Of a DNA stretch of 23,033 bases, positions 8,352-16,935 are shown piece by piece. The notes under the pieces were generated by a model. It saw nothing but the letters and a program-made list of their open reading frames with translations. It made no database searches and was not told the origin of the DNA. Within the stretch, counting starts at the first letter, position 1, and every line of letters starts with the position of its first letter. Both the position numbers and the translations under genes were made by a program. Origin of the DNA: a virus; the IMG/VR virus record IMGVR_UViG_3300010297_003953, positions 1-23,033 of that record; one strand, written 5' to 3'.

Positions 8352-9391
8352 ACTATTTCTAAAAATTTATCTGATTTAAAATATTTGTCGTGTATTCTTT
8401 CTAATTCTGAGTCTCTGTTTAAATTTTCATAATTTTCCATATATGATACAAGCCGCTCTTCAAGCTCTTCTGAACCTCTTACAAAATTCAAGTATTTTCC
8501 TTTCAGTATTTTGTGATCATATAACCACCTTTCATCAAATATCTCTGCATACAATGGTATATCTGGTAATATTGGCAATGCCCCAAGTACCATTGCTTCA
8601 TAAATTGAAAATGGATTTTGATCAGATATATTTGTCGAAAATATAACTTTTGCCCGACTCAATAATTTCAAATAGCTTGCAGAATCCAATGAATGATCGT
8701 GTATATTAACAAACGTATATTTCGGAAATTGATTCGAAAATACCTTAGCTAACTTCTGATCAAAATTAGAAGACGGCGTTCCATTAATCAGCACAATATC
8801 CTCCTTTGTTTCAGAGCCATATGTATTGCGCAATTCACTAATAATTGAAGTATATGGAATCGGGCATTTAATAATCGAGTCTGCGTGTTTTGTTGAATAT
8901 GTTTTCAGCATTCGATCAAATGACTGCAACGGCACTAAGTTGTAATCGTAACAGTAAAATAAGGCACGCTCGAATCTCTCTGACCACTTGTATTTTCTTC
9001 CACGCAATTTCGTACGAACATCACCACTTTGATGATACATTGAATCTAACCAAAAACCAATAAAGGTAGCATCAATACTATGAAATTCGCAAAATTCCTT
9101 TATCTGTATTGCGAGTGCATCACGGGCATTTGGAAATATAAATAAAAATTTTGAATCACTTGCAATCCCCGTTTCCCATCTTTGTGCAAAATAACTTGTT
9201 AAATTTTTTAAATGTTCGCGATGCATCGTAAATCGGTGGAAGTTGTATTTGTCAGGTGTGTATTTGCCTGGTATCATTTTAACAGTTGATATATTTGGTA
9301 ATTTTAATATCTCTTGGCCTGCGTGTTCCCAGGCTTTTGATACGTTAGCACCACTTATAATATTATCAACAATTACAACTTCCACCTCCAA
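8336..9391 (-). CDS. Glycosyltransferase-like protein (GT-B fold) within replication genes
   Basis: A 351-residue protein resembling a GT-B glycosyltransferase. The C-terminal half has DQNPFSIYEAMVLGALPILPD, which matches the donor-binding 'E.FGl..lEAma.G.PvI' block with the first acidic residue replaced. The N-terminal domain is divergent. The annotated start is TTG at 9391, four bases below the stop of the previous gene; GTG at 9385 is in frame and equally possible, and no ATG is near. The 3' end overlaps the gp44-like gene by 16 bases. T4 encodes DNA glucosyltransferases, so DNA glycosylation is one option, but it could equally belong with the glycan module at 1-5177. Confidence 0.65.
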   Translation of the reverse strand: MEVEVVIVDNIISGANVSKAWEHAGQEILKLPNISTVKMIPGKYTPDKYNFHRFTMHREHLKNLTSYFAQRWETGIASDSKFLFIFPNARDALAIQIKEFCEFHSIDATFIGFWLDSMYHQSGDVRTKLRGRKYKWSERFERALFYCYDYNLVPLQSFDRMLKTYSTKHADSIIKCPIPYTSIISELRNTYGSETKEDIVLINGTPSSNFDQKLAKVFSNQFPKYTFVNIHDHSLDSASYLKLLSRAKVIFSTNISDQNPFSIYEAMVLGALPILPDIPLYAEIFDERWLYDHKILKGKYLNFVRGSEELEERLVSYMENYENLNRDSELERIHDKYFKSDKFLEIVCKIQ

Positions 9392-9394
9392 ACG

Positions 9395-9628
9395 TTATAC
9401 TTGAGCTGGGGCTTCTGGTACCACATCAACAATCTTTGTTTCTGAGACTGCTTTCACTCTGTAATCTCTGATGTCTCCGATTGTTTCAAAATTGTGGACG
9501 ACATTCGCTTCTGCTTCTGTAACGCTGTATGCGAGTGTTAAATAACGCTCAACGTGCTTTTTGTATTTACCGTTTGCAGATTCTTGCGTGATCGATACGT
9601 CGACTTGAAAATATTTCTGTCCTGTCAT
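9395..9628 (-). CDS. DUF4494-like small protein
   Basis: A 77-residue protein with the pattern of DUF4494: a first strand YFQVDVSI, a charged turn GKYKKHVERYL, the helix start SVTEAEANV, and a last strand YRVKAVSETKIVDVV. As far as I recall, DUF4494 is found mainly in Bacteroidetes and their phages, which supports the host guess. Its function is unknown. It starts at ATG 9628 after a 43-base AT-rich spacer and ends three bases before the TTG start of the glycosyltransferase-like gene. The tail (VPEAPAQV) is likely flexible. Confidence 0.7.
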   Translation of the reverse strand: MTGQKYFQVDVSITQESANGKYKKHVERYLTLAYSVTEAEANVVHNFETIGDIRDYRVKAVSETKIVDVVPEAPAQV

Positions 9629-9671
9629 GTTTTTTTCAATTTTAATTGTAAATTTAATGAATTTTATTTAT

Positions 9672-9872
9672 TTATGCAATATTATACATTTCCAATTCCG
9701 GCGGCGGGTTGTTTACAATCGAAAGTTCTTTTCGTTTCACACGAATCATTTCTTCCAATTCCTTACCATTGAAGGTAATTATCCAGGCCCACCTGTTTTC
9801 TGTTTTTAGGAATAGTGCATATTTATCCTGGTGTTTAACTATTGCACCGCGCTTTAATTTATTCTTTTTCAT
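9672..9872 (-). CDS. Hypothetical small basic protein (66 aa)
   Basis: A 66-residue protein of unknown role. It begins with a lysine-rich KKNKLKRGAIVKH stretch, followed by KYALFLKTENRWAWIITFNG. This alternation of short strands looks like a small SH3-like or KOW-like barrel. No membrane segment is present. The ATG at 9872 lies inside the end of the preceding 53-codon ORF, so the two would be coupled. It sits between the phosphoribosyltransferase and the DUF4494-like gene. Confidence 0.65.
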   Translation of the reverse strand: MKKNKLKRGAIVKHQDKYALFLKTENRWAWIITFNGKELEEMIRVKRKELSIVNNPPPELEMYNIA

Positions 9873-10020
9873 GTGTGCATATGTGTTTTTTGTTGAATTT
9901 GCTTTTTAACCAGCACATACAATATCGGTAACCGGTTACAATTATGGGTATCCCAAAAAGCAGATTTGGATGCGACTCGCCACAAAGACCAAATAAATGT
10001 TTTAAAAATTCTAATATCAT
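9859..10020 (-). CDS. Small membrane-like protein (53 aa)
   Basis: Reading the 154-base gap by eye gives an ATG at 10020 and a TAA at 9861-9859. The peptide starts MILEFLKHLFGLCGESHPN, followed by a hydrophobic segment (LLFGIPIIVTGYRYCMCWL) and a lysine-rich end. That is the layout of a small single-pass membrane protein. An AAGG lies six bases upstream, a weak Shine-Dalgarno. The stop overlaps the first codons of the 66-aa gene by 14 bases. Short phage proteins with a similar 'LFG.CGE.HPN' start are familiar to me, which supports it being real, but no function follows. Confidence 0.6.
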   Translation of the reverse strand: MILEFLKHLFGLCGESHPNLLFGIPIIVTGYRYCMCWLKSKFNKKHICTHEKE

Positions 10021-10026
10021 AACGCC

Positions 10027-10602
10027 TTATACTTTACAGATATATGGTAAATTGCGTGAGTTTCCATCTTCATCATCCATACCGCAACCGATGAGCCACT
10101 CGTCGTCAATAATAAATGCAGTAAATATATTTGAGTAAATACCTTCTAATAAATCTAAATCCTGTTGCGCATTTTTTCTCCTTGCGTATGTAACAAGTAC
10201 GGCATCCTCGATATTCAATATTTTTGAATATTCCTCTACAACTTTTAAAGCCGTTTTTCCGGAATCCAAAATATCATCAAATACTACAAGACGAATTCCA
10301 GTAGAATCAATTCCGTCAAACAACGACGCTTGATAGTTAGCGTCTTGAGAATTTAATTTATTATCAAATCGTTGAAATTTTATTTCTCCTTGAGTTTTTC
10401 CTGTATATGATTTACATTGACAGAAATCAATTTCTGCGGGAAATGCTGTGTATTTTGACACGTCGCTGATTATTCTATATCCTCCGTTCAGAATACCAAC
10501 AAATAATGTACGCATTGGTTTTAGTTTCTGAACTTGGTTTAGTTGTTTTGCTAAAGATATATTAGCTTCTTGAATTTCCTGATAATTGAATAGTTTTTCC
10601 AT
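10027..10602 (-). CDS. hpt: Hypoxanthine/guanine-type phosphoribosyltransferase
   Basis: A 191-residue type I phosphoribosyltransferase. The PRPP-binding loop is VVFDDILDSGKT at residues 106-117. The C-terminal FIIDDEWLIGCGMDD and RNLPYI (about 163-187) match the purine-binding end of hypoxanthine-guanine phosphoribosyltransferases. The early VGILNGGY is the family's PPi loop. The enzyme joins a purine base to PRPP, giving IMP or GMP. It starts six bases after the clamp stop, so it is in the clamp operon. DpdA-type base exchange would release guanine, so this enzyme could recycle it; that link is an inference. A relaxed specificity for another purine or deazapurine cannot be excluded. Confidence 0.85.
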   Translation of the reverse strand: MEKLFNYQEIQEANISLAKQLNQVQKLKPMRTLFVGILNGGYRIISDVSKYTAFPAEIDFCQCKSYTGKTQGEIKFQRFDNKLNSQDANYQASLFDGIDSTGIRLVVFDDILDSGKTALKVVEEYSKILNIEDAVLVTYARRKNAQQDLDLLEGIYSNIFTAFIIDDEWLIGCGMDDEDGNSRNLPYICKV

Positions 10603-10608
10603 GCCATT

Positions 10609-11358
10609 TTAAGATTGGAGCATCACTAAATAATAAACAGTTGCAAATCCGTCACCCTGGAATTGCATTTTTAATAACCCCTTTGTTGATAAGAAAAATT
10701 TCATACTTGTTGCATCTTTGTTTGCAACCAAAACATCACGAAGGAGATCTGAGTTAAAGCGCATATTTTCAAAACTTCCTTCCTTTGCATCAGGTATTAG
10801 TGATATTTTAATGTTATCGGTATTATGATCTGCGTGATTAAGTACAACATCCACACCATCACCACTATCAATAAATGTCACCGTGTTGCTATCCGGCAAG
10901 GCATTTGTAGCTTTAATAAAATTCTCAGAAAAGGCACTTCCAAGAAAATTAAATTCCATTTCAAAATCAGGCAAATCATTCAACTTTGGTGGCTCTTCAA
11001 TTATATCCAAGTCGGCGAGCATAATGTTTGACTGAAATGTGCCATCATCCATCGACATTTGATAGACTTTCCCCATTTCCGATTTAAATGAAATATCGAC
11101 TTGATTTCCCATTACGGAAAGTATTTTTGAAAGGGTGCTGGTATTAAATACACCGATTTCCATTTCGTTACCACTTATCACATCTTCAGGTAATGATGGA
11201 AACTCGAGATCACTTACAGCGACAAATCCTAGCAAGTCCTTTTGCTCTGTTGCAAAGCTCGTTACTAATTTATCGGGCTTTACTTTAATTTTCACCTGCT
11301 GGCATTGTCCTTGTAGATGATATTTAGTAATAAAATTGACAATTTTGTTTTTTTGCAT
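10609..11358 (-). CDS. 45: Sliding clamp, gp45-like
   Basis: A 249-residue DNA polymerase processivity clamp, slightly longer than T4 gp45 (228). It has the repeated beta-alpha layout of the family: an N-terminal LVTSFATEQKDLLGFVAVSD region, FNTSTLSKILSVMG in the first domain, and a second domain ending in MKFFLSTKGLLKMQFQGDGF. It forms a ring around DNA that holds the family-B polymerase. It lies directly after the polymerase gene but has its own promoter at 11382-11410, so it can be made in larger amounts. The ATG at 11358 has no Shine-Dalgarno. Confidence 0.88.
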   Translation of the reverse strand: MQKNKIVNFITKYHLQGQCQQVKIKVKPDKLVTSFATEQKDLLGFVAVSDLEFPSLPEDVISGNEMEIGVFNTSTLSKILSVMGNQVDISFKSEMGKVYQMSMDDGTFQSNIMLADLDIIEEPPKLNDLPDFEMEFNFLGSAFSENFIKATNALPDSNTVTFIDSGDGVDVVLNHADHNTDNIKISLIPDAKEGSFENMRFNSDLLRDVLVANKDATSMKFFLSTKGLLKMQFQGDGFATVYYLVMLQS

Positions 11359-11381
11359 AATATATAATTTACTATTTGTGT

Positions 11382-11410
11382 AATATACGAAATTCTTGTC
11401 GGAATTCCAA
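11382..11410 (-). promoter_or_regulatory. Phage promoter P2 for the clamp operon
   Basis: On the minus strand TTGGAA (11410-11405) and TATATT (11387-11382) are separated by exactly 17 bases. The clamp ATG is 24 bases below the -10 element. It lies in the 64-base gap between the polymerase stop and the clamp start. The spacer shares its start (TTC) and end (TTTCG) with copy P5. Confidence 0.8.
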
Positions 11411-11422
11411 ATTTTTCTTCAA

Positions 11423-14092
11423 TTAAAATTTAAAAAAATTATTAGCGATTGCGTTTAATTGTATAGGACCCCATTCTAAAGATGACCAAAAATTTTGAAG
11501 TTTATTTAATAGGTAATTATTAAAATTCGTATCGTGATCGATGTATTTTTCAACAAATTCAACTATTCTCTCGTCATCTTCAAAACCCTTTAATGCAATA
11601 CGATCAAAATTTAATTGATTTCTTTTAATATATGTCCAAATGATTTTGTCACCATTTACAATATTGGGCACTGCAGCATTCTTGAATTTATTCAATAAAT
11701 CATTATAGTTTAATGCAGCATTTACATGAGCAGGTGTTCCCTTTTTCCTAACACCGAAACGACCGGTTGTGTATTTTTCGATATCCTTTACACCTGTCGG
11801 CATCATAATATTTTTATAATCAACTGAATACATATTCTTTTTGAATGTTCGCACTTTCTCATTTAATGTATCTTTATCAGCGTCATGTAAGATATCTGTA
11901 AGAATTCCATTCATAAAATCTCTAAATAGCGGCGGAAAATTTGACCTTACAACATCCAAACCTTTAACATCCATTTCATCAACACGATGACCTTCCTGAT
12001 CAACTATCCACATTGCATATCTCTTCTTTACTCCCTCAAATTTTTTACTCTTGGTATCTGTGTTACCGACCCAAAATGCCCTCTTTGCAATAAGCTCTTG
12101 TTTAATATCCCATCGATGAGAATTAATATTATGAAGACGCTTTGCATACACATCGAATGATTTATTTATATAGGTTTGTACATCGTTAATAATACCTTTG
12201 GATTTTTCAATAATTTCTGCATCCGTATAATTTTCCATAGGTCCAAATCGATTGATAAAAAGTGGCTCGAGTGGCTCGAATATGGAATCAGTATCGGTGT
12301 AAATACAAAAGGATTTATTATTCGCTGTCTTGGATGCGATACCTAACTCTTTATTATAAAAATGATCTGCTGCTTTTGATGAGTGGTGAATAACTGATTG
12401 TCCTGTAAGCGTGACAGCTTCGCCATTTTGTTTATCATAGAATCTAAATGACGGTAACAGCAATACACCATAAAATGAATTGAGTAAGATTTTTGTTATT
12501 AGCTGCTGACCATCATAATATTCTGCATTTTTTATATCACCCTCCTTTTCATATTTTTTTCGTAAATTTTTATACTCCGAGCGTTCGTCGAACCACATTT
12601 TCAAAATCGCAGGTATAACTCCTTCCTTTTTTTGATCATATATCACACCATTACTCGCAATACCATATTCGTTTTCATCCAACCACTTTTTTAAGTTGCT
12701 TGACCCTTGTAGTTCTATGTGCATAGGTTTCGATTCATCGAAAGAATCATCAAAATTACCTAATACAGTATTATCAGAATAAAAATTCACATTATATGTT
12801 GATTGTGTTCCTTTTGCATATTCTAACTCATCCCACGATTCTATAATCCCAACTTTAGTTTCTGGAGATATATTTAGTGAGATTATTATACTCGGATAAA
12901 GCGATGTCAGATCCAAATCATAGACCCACTTATATAAGCCAGGAGTTGGCTTTCTAACAAACGCACCTTGAGCTTTACCAGATGCGGCTGAGCGATTTGC
13001 TGACGCGACCATATTATTTCGCTTACAGTATGTTAGAAACGCACCATCCAAATACATCGATGTAAAGAGTATGTCTTGGTGCTGAACGTGCCCTTTATGA
13101 CATAGTCCTAAGCCGGTCATGATTAGGCGCATTTTTTCTTCCAACGCAACTACCAGCTCGACATCTACAATATTATACTTTGCAAATTTGACAATATCAG
13201 TTTTATATAAATGATCCAAGTCCCCCTCGTATTCTATCTTACCTCTATATAATTCGAACTTTGCGATAGTATCTAATCGATAATTACTCTGATCAGTAAA
13301 TGTAAATTTACGATACATTGTAAGATAATCATATATAGTTACACCAGCTATCGAAATTGTTTGGCGTTCTTTTAAATATGTCCTTTTGACTATTTTAGCA
13401 TCGGGACTAAATAAATCTGCAAATGCATAATCAAATAATTTGACAATACGATTATACAAATATGGCATATCAAAAAACTCAACGTTCCATCCTGTAATAA
13501 TATTGTGCCCAATTTTTTGATATCGCATCATAAAGCTCCGGAGTAGCTCACGTTCACTATGAAATGTGATTATATCAACATCAATAGTTTTCGTTTTTCC
13601 ATCAACGATCTGGCCGTTCTCTTTTTTCTTCAGTTGTATGTCGACCGTTGTATTTTTTGTAGATGCATTGCCTGGATCTAATAGCAAACACGTATATTTA
13701 TCATCTCCGGTAGCAACATATGTTATTGCTGTTACTGTATTGTCGGCATCTTCAGGTGTGCTGTATGCGTCTTCTTTTGCAACCTCTATATCCAAATATA
13801 GTATCTTTGTCTGATCCGATACTTTATCACTGTCTAAGTATTTATCAATTAAAAATCTCGTTGTAGGAGATACATTATGCTCATATACCATACCCATTTT
13901 TTCAGCCTCTGGCGACCAAGTGGATACTTTTTTGCAACGATGATTATCAATAGTAATGCAATCGCCATTTTTATCTACTATATAGGCATATGGCTCATAT
14001 TTGAAAACCTTGTACCCAGAATCATCGTGTTGCCCGTCGCCCCATAAATGTATTTCTGATCTGCTGCTATTATAGTAAACCGATCTATACAT
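11423..14092 (-). CDS. 43: Family B DNA polymerase, T4 gp43-like
   Basis: An 889-residue replicative DNA polymerase close to T4 gp43 in length (898). The exonuclease motifs are intact: Exo I LDIEV (Asp101, Glu103), Exo II GWNVEFFDMP (Asp208) and Exo III YNIVD (306-310). The polymerase motifs are intact too: motif A DLTSLYPS (394-401), motif B KILLNSFYG (534-542) and motif C YTDTDS (598-603). It should be both polymerase and proofreader. The ATG at 14092 overlaps the end of dpdA by 8 bases, so the polymerase is translated from the same message as the 7-deazaguanine genes. No intein or intron is seen. Confidence 0.96.
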   Translation of the reverse strand: MYRSVYYNSSRSEIHLWGDGQHDDSGYKVFKYEPYAYIVDKNGDCITIDNHRCKKVSTWSPEAEKMGMVYEHNVSPTTRFLIDKYLDSDKVSDQTKILYLDIEVAKEDAYSTPEDADNTVTAITYVATGDDKYTCLLLDPGNASTKNTTVDIQLKKKENGQIVDGKTKTIDVDIITFHSERELLRSFMMRYQKIGHNIITGWNVEFFDMPYLYNRIVKLFDYAFADLFSPDAKIVKRTYLKERQTISIAGVTIYDYLTMYRKFTFTDQSNYRLDTIAKFELYRGKIEYEGDLDHLYKTDIVKFAKYNIVDVELVVALEEKMRLIMTGLGLCHKGHVQHQDILFTSMYLDGAFLTYCKRNNMVASANRSAASGKAQGAFVRKPTPGLYKWVYDLDLTSLYPSIIISLNISPETKVGIIESWDELEYAKGTQSTYNVNFYSDNTVLGNFDDSFDESKPMHIELQGSSNLKKWLDENEYGIASNGVIYDQKKEGVIPAILKMWFDERSEYKNLRKKYEKEGDIKNAEYYDGQQLITKILLNSFYGVLLLPSFRFYDKQNGEAVTLTGQSVIHHSSKAADHFYNKELGIASKTANNKSFCIYTDTDSIFEPLEPLFINRFGPMENYTDAEIIEKSKGIINDVQTYINKSFDVYAKRLHNINSHRWDIKQELIAKRAFWVGNTDTKSKKFEGVKKRYAMWIVDQEGHRVDEMDVKGLDVVRSNFPPLFRDFMNGILTDILHDADKDTLNEKVRTFKKNMYSVDYKNIMMPTGVKDIEKYTTGRFGVRKKGTPAHVNAALNYNDLLNKFKNAAVPNIVNGDKIIWTYIKRNQLNFDRIALKGFEDDERIVEFVEKYIDHDTNFNNYLLNKLQNFWSSLEWGPIQLNAIANNFFKF

Positions 14093-15308
14093 TCACAGCT
14101 GATTTTTCTACAAAAAATTCATGCTTTACTATTTCATTCTTAGGTCGATGTTTTGTTAATTGCGGCAATACTCTTTGAAATTCCTTTCGTGGATTGTCTG
14201 ATTTTATAATTTTGTCGATCAGCTTTATATTCTTGAACATTTGAGTAGATAAAATTTGCTCTTGAAAATATTCATGTGAATGCACAACATTATGAATATT
14301 TTGCTTTACATCAACAAATGTTGCCATATTAGATAAAACTAATACTGCATACGCCTCACTTTTAAAATGAACAAACGCCTCTGTATCTATATATTCATCC
14401 CTTAATATATTATGTACCTCATTATAAACAGGTGGATACGTTCTGGTGTTTTGATAATCTATCTTTCCGCCTTTCAATGTAATGTCTCTTGGTACATTCA
14501 TAATCTGCCAATCCAGACCTCGGGGTATAAAATACCCACCAAACTTTGCAGATATATTTGGTGTTGATGAATCTGTAGATATTTGTACATGAGAACCTAT
14601 CTCTTCTAATGACTTCTGGACTTGCGTCAGATATACTAATGGTTCTGTTCCTGTTACACCCAAGAAATGTATCCATTCTATATTTTTCTTTTCGTGCTCT
14701 TTGCCATCCATCAATATAGATACCGCGGCCATTATTTGATATAATGCAGCTGTACGTTGATCAACACCAATCGCCCAGCCATTAAATTCAAAATCACAAA
14801 CTCTATTATACCACTTTAAATAATTCTCTTCATGAAGACCTTGAAGAACATTTAAAAACTTTGTTTTACCAGATTGATGCTTTTCAAAATATTTAAAATT
14901 ATTGTAGCTAATGTCTAAACACTCATCGAAGTGACCAGACTTTGATACTTTAGGTGGTATATCTAAATTAGCTGCAATAGTAGAATTGTTCTCTAACCAA
15001 CGGAATATTTTTTCACGTAACTCGTCAGTATACTTTAATTTTCCAGTAGCTATTTGAAAACCACCCGAATCACCAAAAACAACACAATCATCTGGAAAAT
15101 CAAATCCTTTAATGTATTCTTCTTTTTTGTACAAATGCCCTGCTGTTGTTAGATACGCCGGTATTCTATAATCTGAGGGGTATTCTTCAGAATAATAGCG
15201 AAATGGTAACTTTTTATTTGGTGTCCACTGGTTTTTCACCATCATTGCAGATATAGGTCCCGCACTATTTGCTGGGAAATAAAATAATTTCTTATTTAGT
15301 TCGTTCAT
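14085..15308 (-). CDS. dpdA: DpdA-like DNA guanine transglycosylase
   Basis: A 407-residue TGT-like protein of the phage DpdA kind. It carries the TGT signature DSGGFQ (Asp80 to Gln85), LNVLQGLHE (about 152-160), GWAIGV (177-182) and a TDSSTP segment with Asp246, the likely nucleophile position. The C-terminal CxCxxC zinc site of tRNA TGTs is absent. DpdA swaps guanine in DNA for a 7-deazaguanine base (preQ0 in the best-known cases), releasing free guanine. It overlaps queC by 17 bases and the polymerase by 8. Given the adjacent folE and queC, a DNA role is much more likely than a tRNA role. The base actually inserted is unknown. Confidence 0.88.
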   Translation of the reverse strand: MNELNKKLFYFPANSAGPISAMMVKNQWTPNKKLPFRYYSEEYPSDYRIPAYLTTAGHLYKKEEYIKGFDFPDDCVVFGDSGGFQIATGKLKYTDELREKIFRWLENNSTIAANLDIPPKVSKSGHFDECLDISYNNFKYFEKHQSGKTKFLNVLQGLHEENYLKWYNRVCDFEFNGWAIGVDQRTAALYQIMAAVSILMDGKEHEKKNIEWIHFLGVTGTEPLVYLTQVQKSLEEIGSHVQISTDSSTPNISAKFGGYFIPRGLDWQIMNVPRDITLKGGKIDYQNTRTYPPVYNEVHNILRDEYIDTEAFVHFKSEAYAVLVLSNMATFVDVKQNIHNVVHSHEYFQEQILSTQMFKNIKLIDKIIKSDNPRKEFQRVLPQLTKHRPKNEIVKHEFFVEKSAVNV

Positions 15309-15930
15309 TATATTTTTGTATTTCTTTACAATTATTACATTCGCCGCATTGCGTAGTGCTTGAATTAAAACAGTTCCAAAAATCAGACATATTTAATCCA
15401 AAATCATCAATCAATGCATCAAATACTTCGAATTTAGTCATTTTGTTTTGGCGATTTTCCATCAATATTGGATCCATCTTAATAGAACCATCTGTTAAAT
15501 AATTCAACATCGAATCCATATGCAAGTAAAAACCCAACGTCGAATCGGAAAAAGACCACGGTTGTTTATCCTTGTTTAAAGTTTTGCTACCGGAAACAAT
15601 TACAGATGCCCCGATACGTTCTGCTAAGGAGCTTGCCATTGCACCAATCACAAAGTTTCTTAATGGTGTATATATATCCGAGACTTCTTCAACATTGTGC
15701 TCACCTGTAACTGCGCCTCCTACGAATAATCCATCGACCGAAACAATATGCAATTTTATATTGTATTTATCACAAAACTCTAATGCTTTTGCCTTTTCTT
15801 TTTCAAAAGGTAGTTGGTGGTAATCAACAAGAATTCCATGATATTCTGCATCCGTCCCATATTTTTTTATTGCCAATAATGACGATAACATACTATCAGC
15901 ACCACCGGATATTTCCATTAATATTTTCAT
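15292..15930 (-). CDS. queC: 7-cyano-7-deazaguanine (preQ0) synthase
   Basis: A 212-residue QueC. The PP-loop ATP-pyrophosphatase motif SGGADS is at 8-13, and the QueC-type YTPLRNFVIGAMASSLAE block is at about 87-104. The zinc site is Cys187 in FWNC plus CGECNNC (Cys195, 198, 201). It converts 7-carboxy-7-deazaguanine to preQ0 with ATP and ammonia. It is not fused to a glutamine amidotransferase, unlike the Gat-QueC of phages that make archaeosine-type DNA. Its ATG overlaps the aminotransferase stop (ATGA), and its end overlaps dpdA. Confidence 0.92.
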   Translation of the reverse strand: MKILMEISGGADSMLSSLLAIKKYGTDAEYHGILVDYHQLPFEKEKAKALEFCDKYNIKLHIVSVDGLFVGGAVTGEHNVEEVSDIYTPLRNFVIGAMASSLAERIGASVIVSGSKTLNKDKQPWSFSDSTLGFYLHMDSMLNYLTDGSIKMDPILMENRQNKMTKFEVFDALIDDFGLNMSDFWNCFNSSTTQCGECNNCKEIQKYNERTK

Positions 15931-16934
15931 TTACGGCATATTTTTTTAATAATCTTATTCAATTTTTTATATGCTTTCTTATTGTGACCAAACATTCCAA
16001 TTTGGAACTTATCTTTCATATAAACAGAATTGAAATATATTTCCATATTATTTTTCTTCAAGGCTTTAATCACTCGTTTCATCAACGCCTTATCACTGAA
16101 TTTAAATGTCAATACAGGTGCATATCGCTCCCCAAGTAGCGTAAAACAAGTGGTTGAATCAATAACACTAAGAGCCTCACAATTCGCATCAATACATTCC
16201 CGATCGAAAAAATTAGCCGAATTAATTGACTGCAACTGTGGTATCATTGATGTATGCGGTGTTTGGCAATCCTTTTTAGATTCAATATACCTTTTCATAT
16301 TTAAATAATATCCAGATGAACCTATAAGCGGTTTGCTATCTTTTCGATACGCCACAATACCTAATACCGGCAACCCGCGCAATACTTTTGCTGTACTTGA
16401 GCATACTGCTGTTGCATTATATGGTGGAGCGTAATATCCTAATGCCGAAACCATATCGATTATTGTTATAATCCCCTTGTTATTACAATATTCAACTATA
16501 TTATGTAAATTATTATAAGTCGAACTACTGGTCTCGAATGCTACACCACAAAACACGTCAAACGGTACAGTCGAGCTCTGTAATACGTGAAGAGCTTCAT
16601 CAACACTCTGGACAGGCATCGTTACTATTTTGCCAGGTATAGTTTTGCAAATATCATATAATCTATGCCCAAAGCTCCCATTAGTCAAAACCAGCACATA
16701 CTTTGTATGGTCAGCATTACCACCGGATAGATATCCATTTAATGCAACTTCTATTGCTGACGTTCCCGATCCTTGTGTTAATAACACATCGTAATCATTT
16801 GTAAAATACTCAGCTTTTATAATATTACATTTCTCAGCATATAAATTCTTAAATGTATTGCTGCGGTGGTGATAATTTATTTCTACTGTTTGCTTAGATT
16901 TAACAGGACCTGGTGAGAATAAATATTTCTTCAT
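15927..16934 (-). CDS. Class V PLP-dependent aminotransferase inside the 7-deazaguanine operon
   Basis: A 335-residue fold-type I PLP enzyme resembling alanine-glyoxylate and 2-aminoethylphosphonate (PhnW) aminotransferases. It opens with FSPGPV and has QGSGTSAIEVAL (54-65), a TNGSFGHR cofactor segment (84-91), Asp160 in IIDMVSALG for the PLP pyridine nitrogen, and Lys183 in SSTAKVLRGLP for the Schiff base. All cofactor-binding residues are present, so it should be active. It starts one base after the folE stop and overlaps queC by four bases. That suggests a joint role, perhaps making an amino-modified 7-deazaguanine or supplying an amino donor; the substrate cannot be read from the sequence. 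It may also be a desulfurase-type relative, though no catalytic-cysteine loop is evident. Confidence 0.85.
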   Translation of the reverse strand: MKKYLFSPGPVKSKQTVEINYHHRSNTFKNLYAEKCNIIKAEYFTNDYDVLLTQGSGTSAIEVALNGYLSGGNADHTKYVLVLTNGSFGHRLYDICKTIPGKIVTMPVQSVDEALHVLQSSTVPFDVFCGVAFETSSSTYNNLHNIVEYCNNKGIITIIDMVSALGYYAPPYNATAVCSSTAKVLRGLPVLGIVAYRKDSKPLIGSSGYYLNMKRYIESKKDCQTPHTSMIPQLQSINSANFFDRECIDANCEALSVIDSTTCFTLLGERYAPVLTFKFSDKALMKRVIKALKKNNMEIYFNSVYMKDKFQIGMFGHNKKAYKKLNKIIKKICRK

Positions 16935-16935
16935 A

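Noticed and set aside
14422-14676. 84-codon minus-strand frame inside dpdA
   Set aside because: It lies in another frame within a well-supported gene and has no coding signature.
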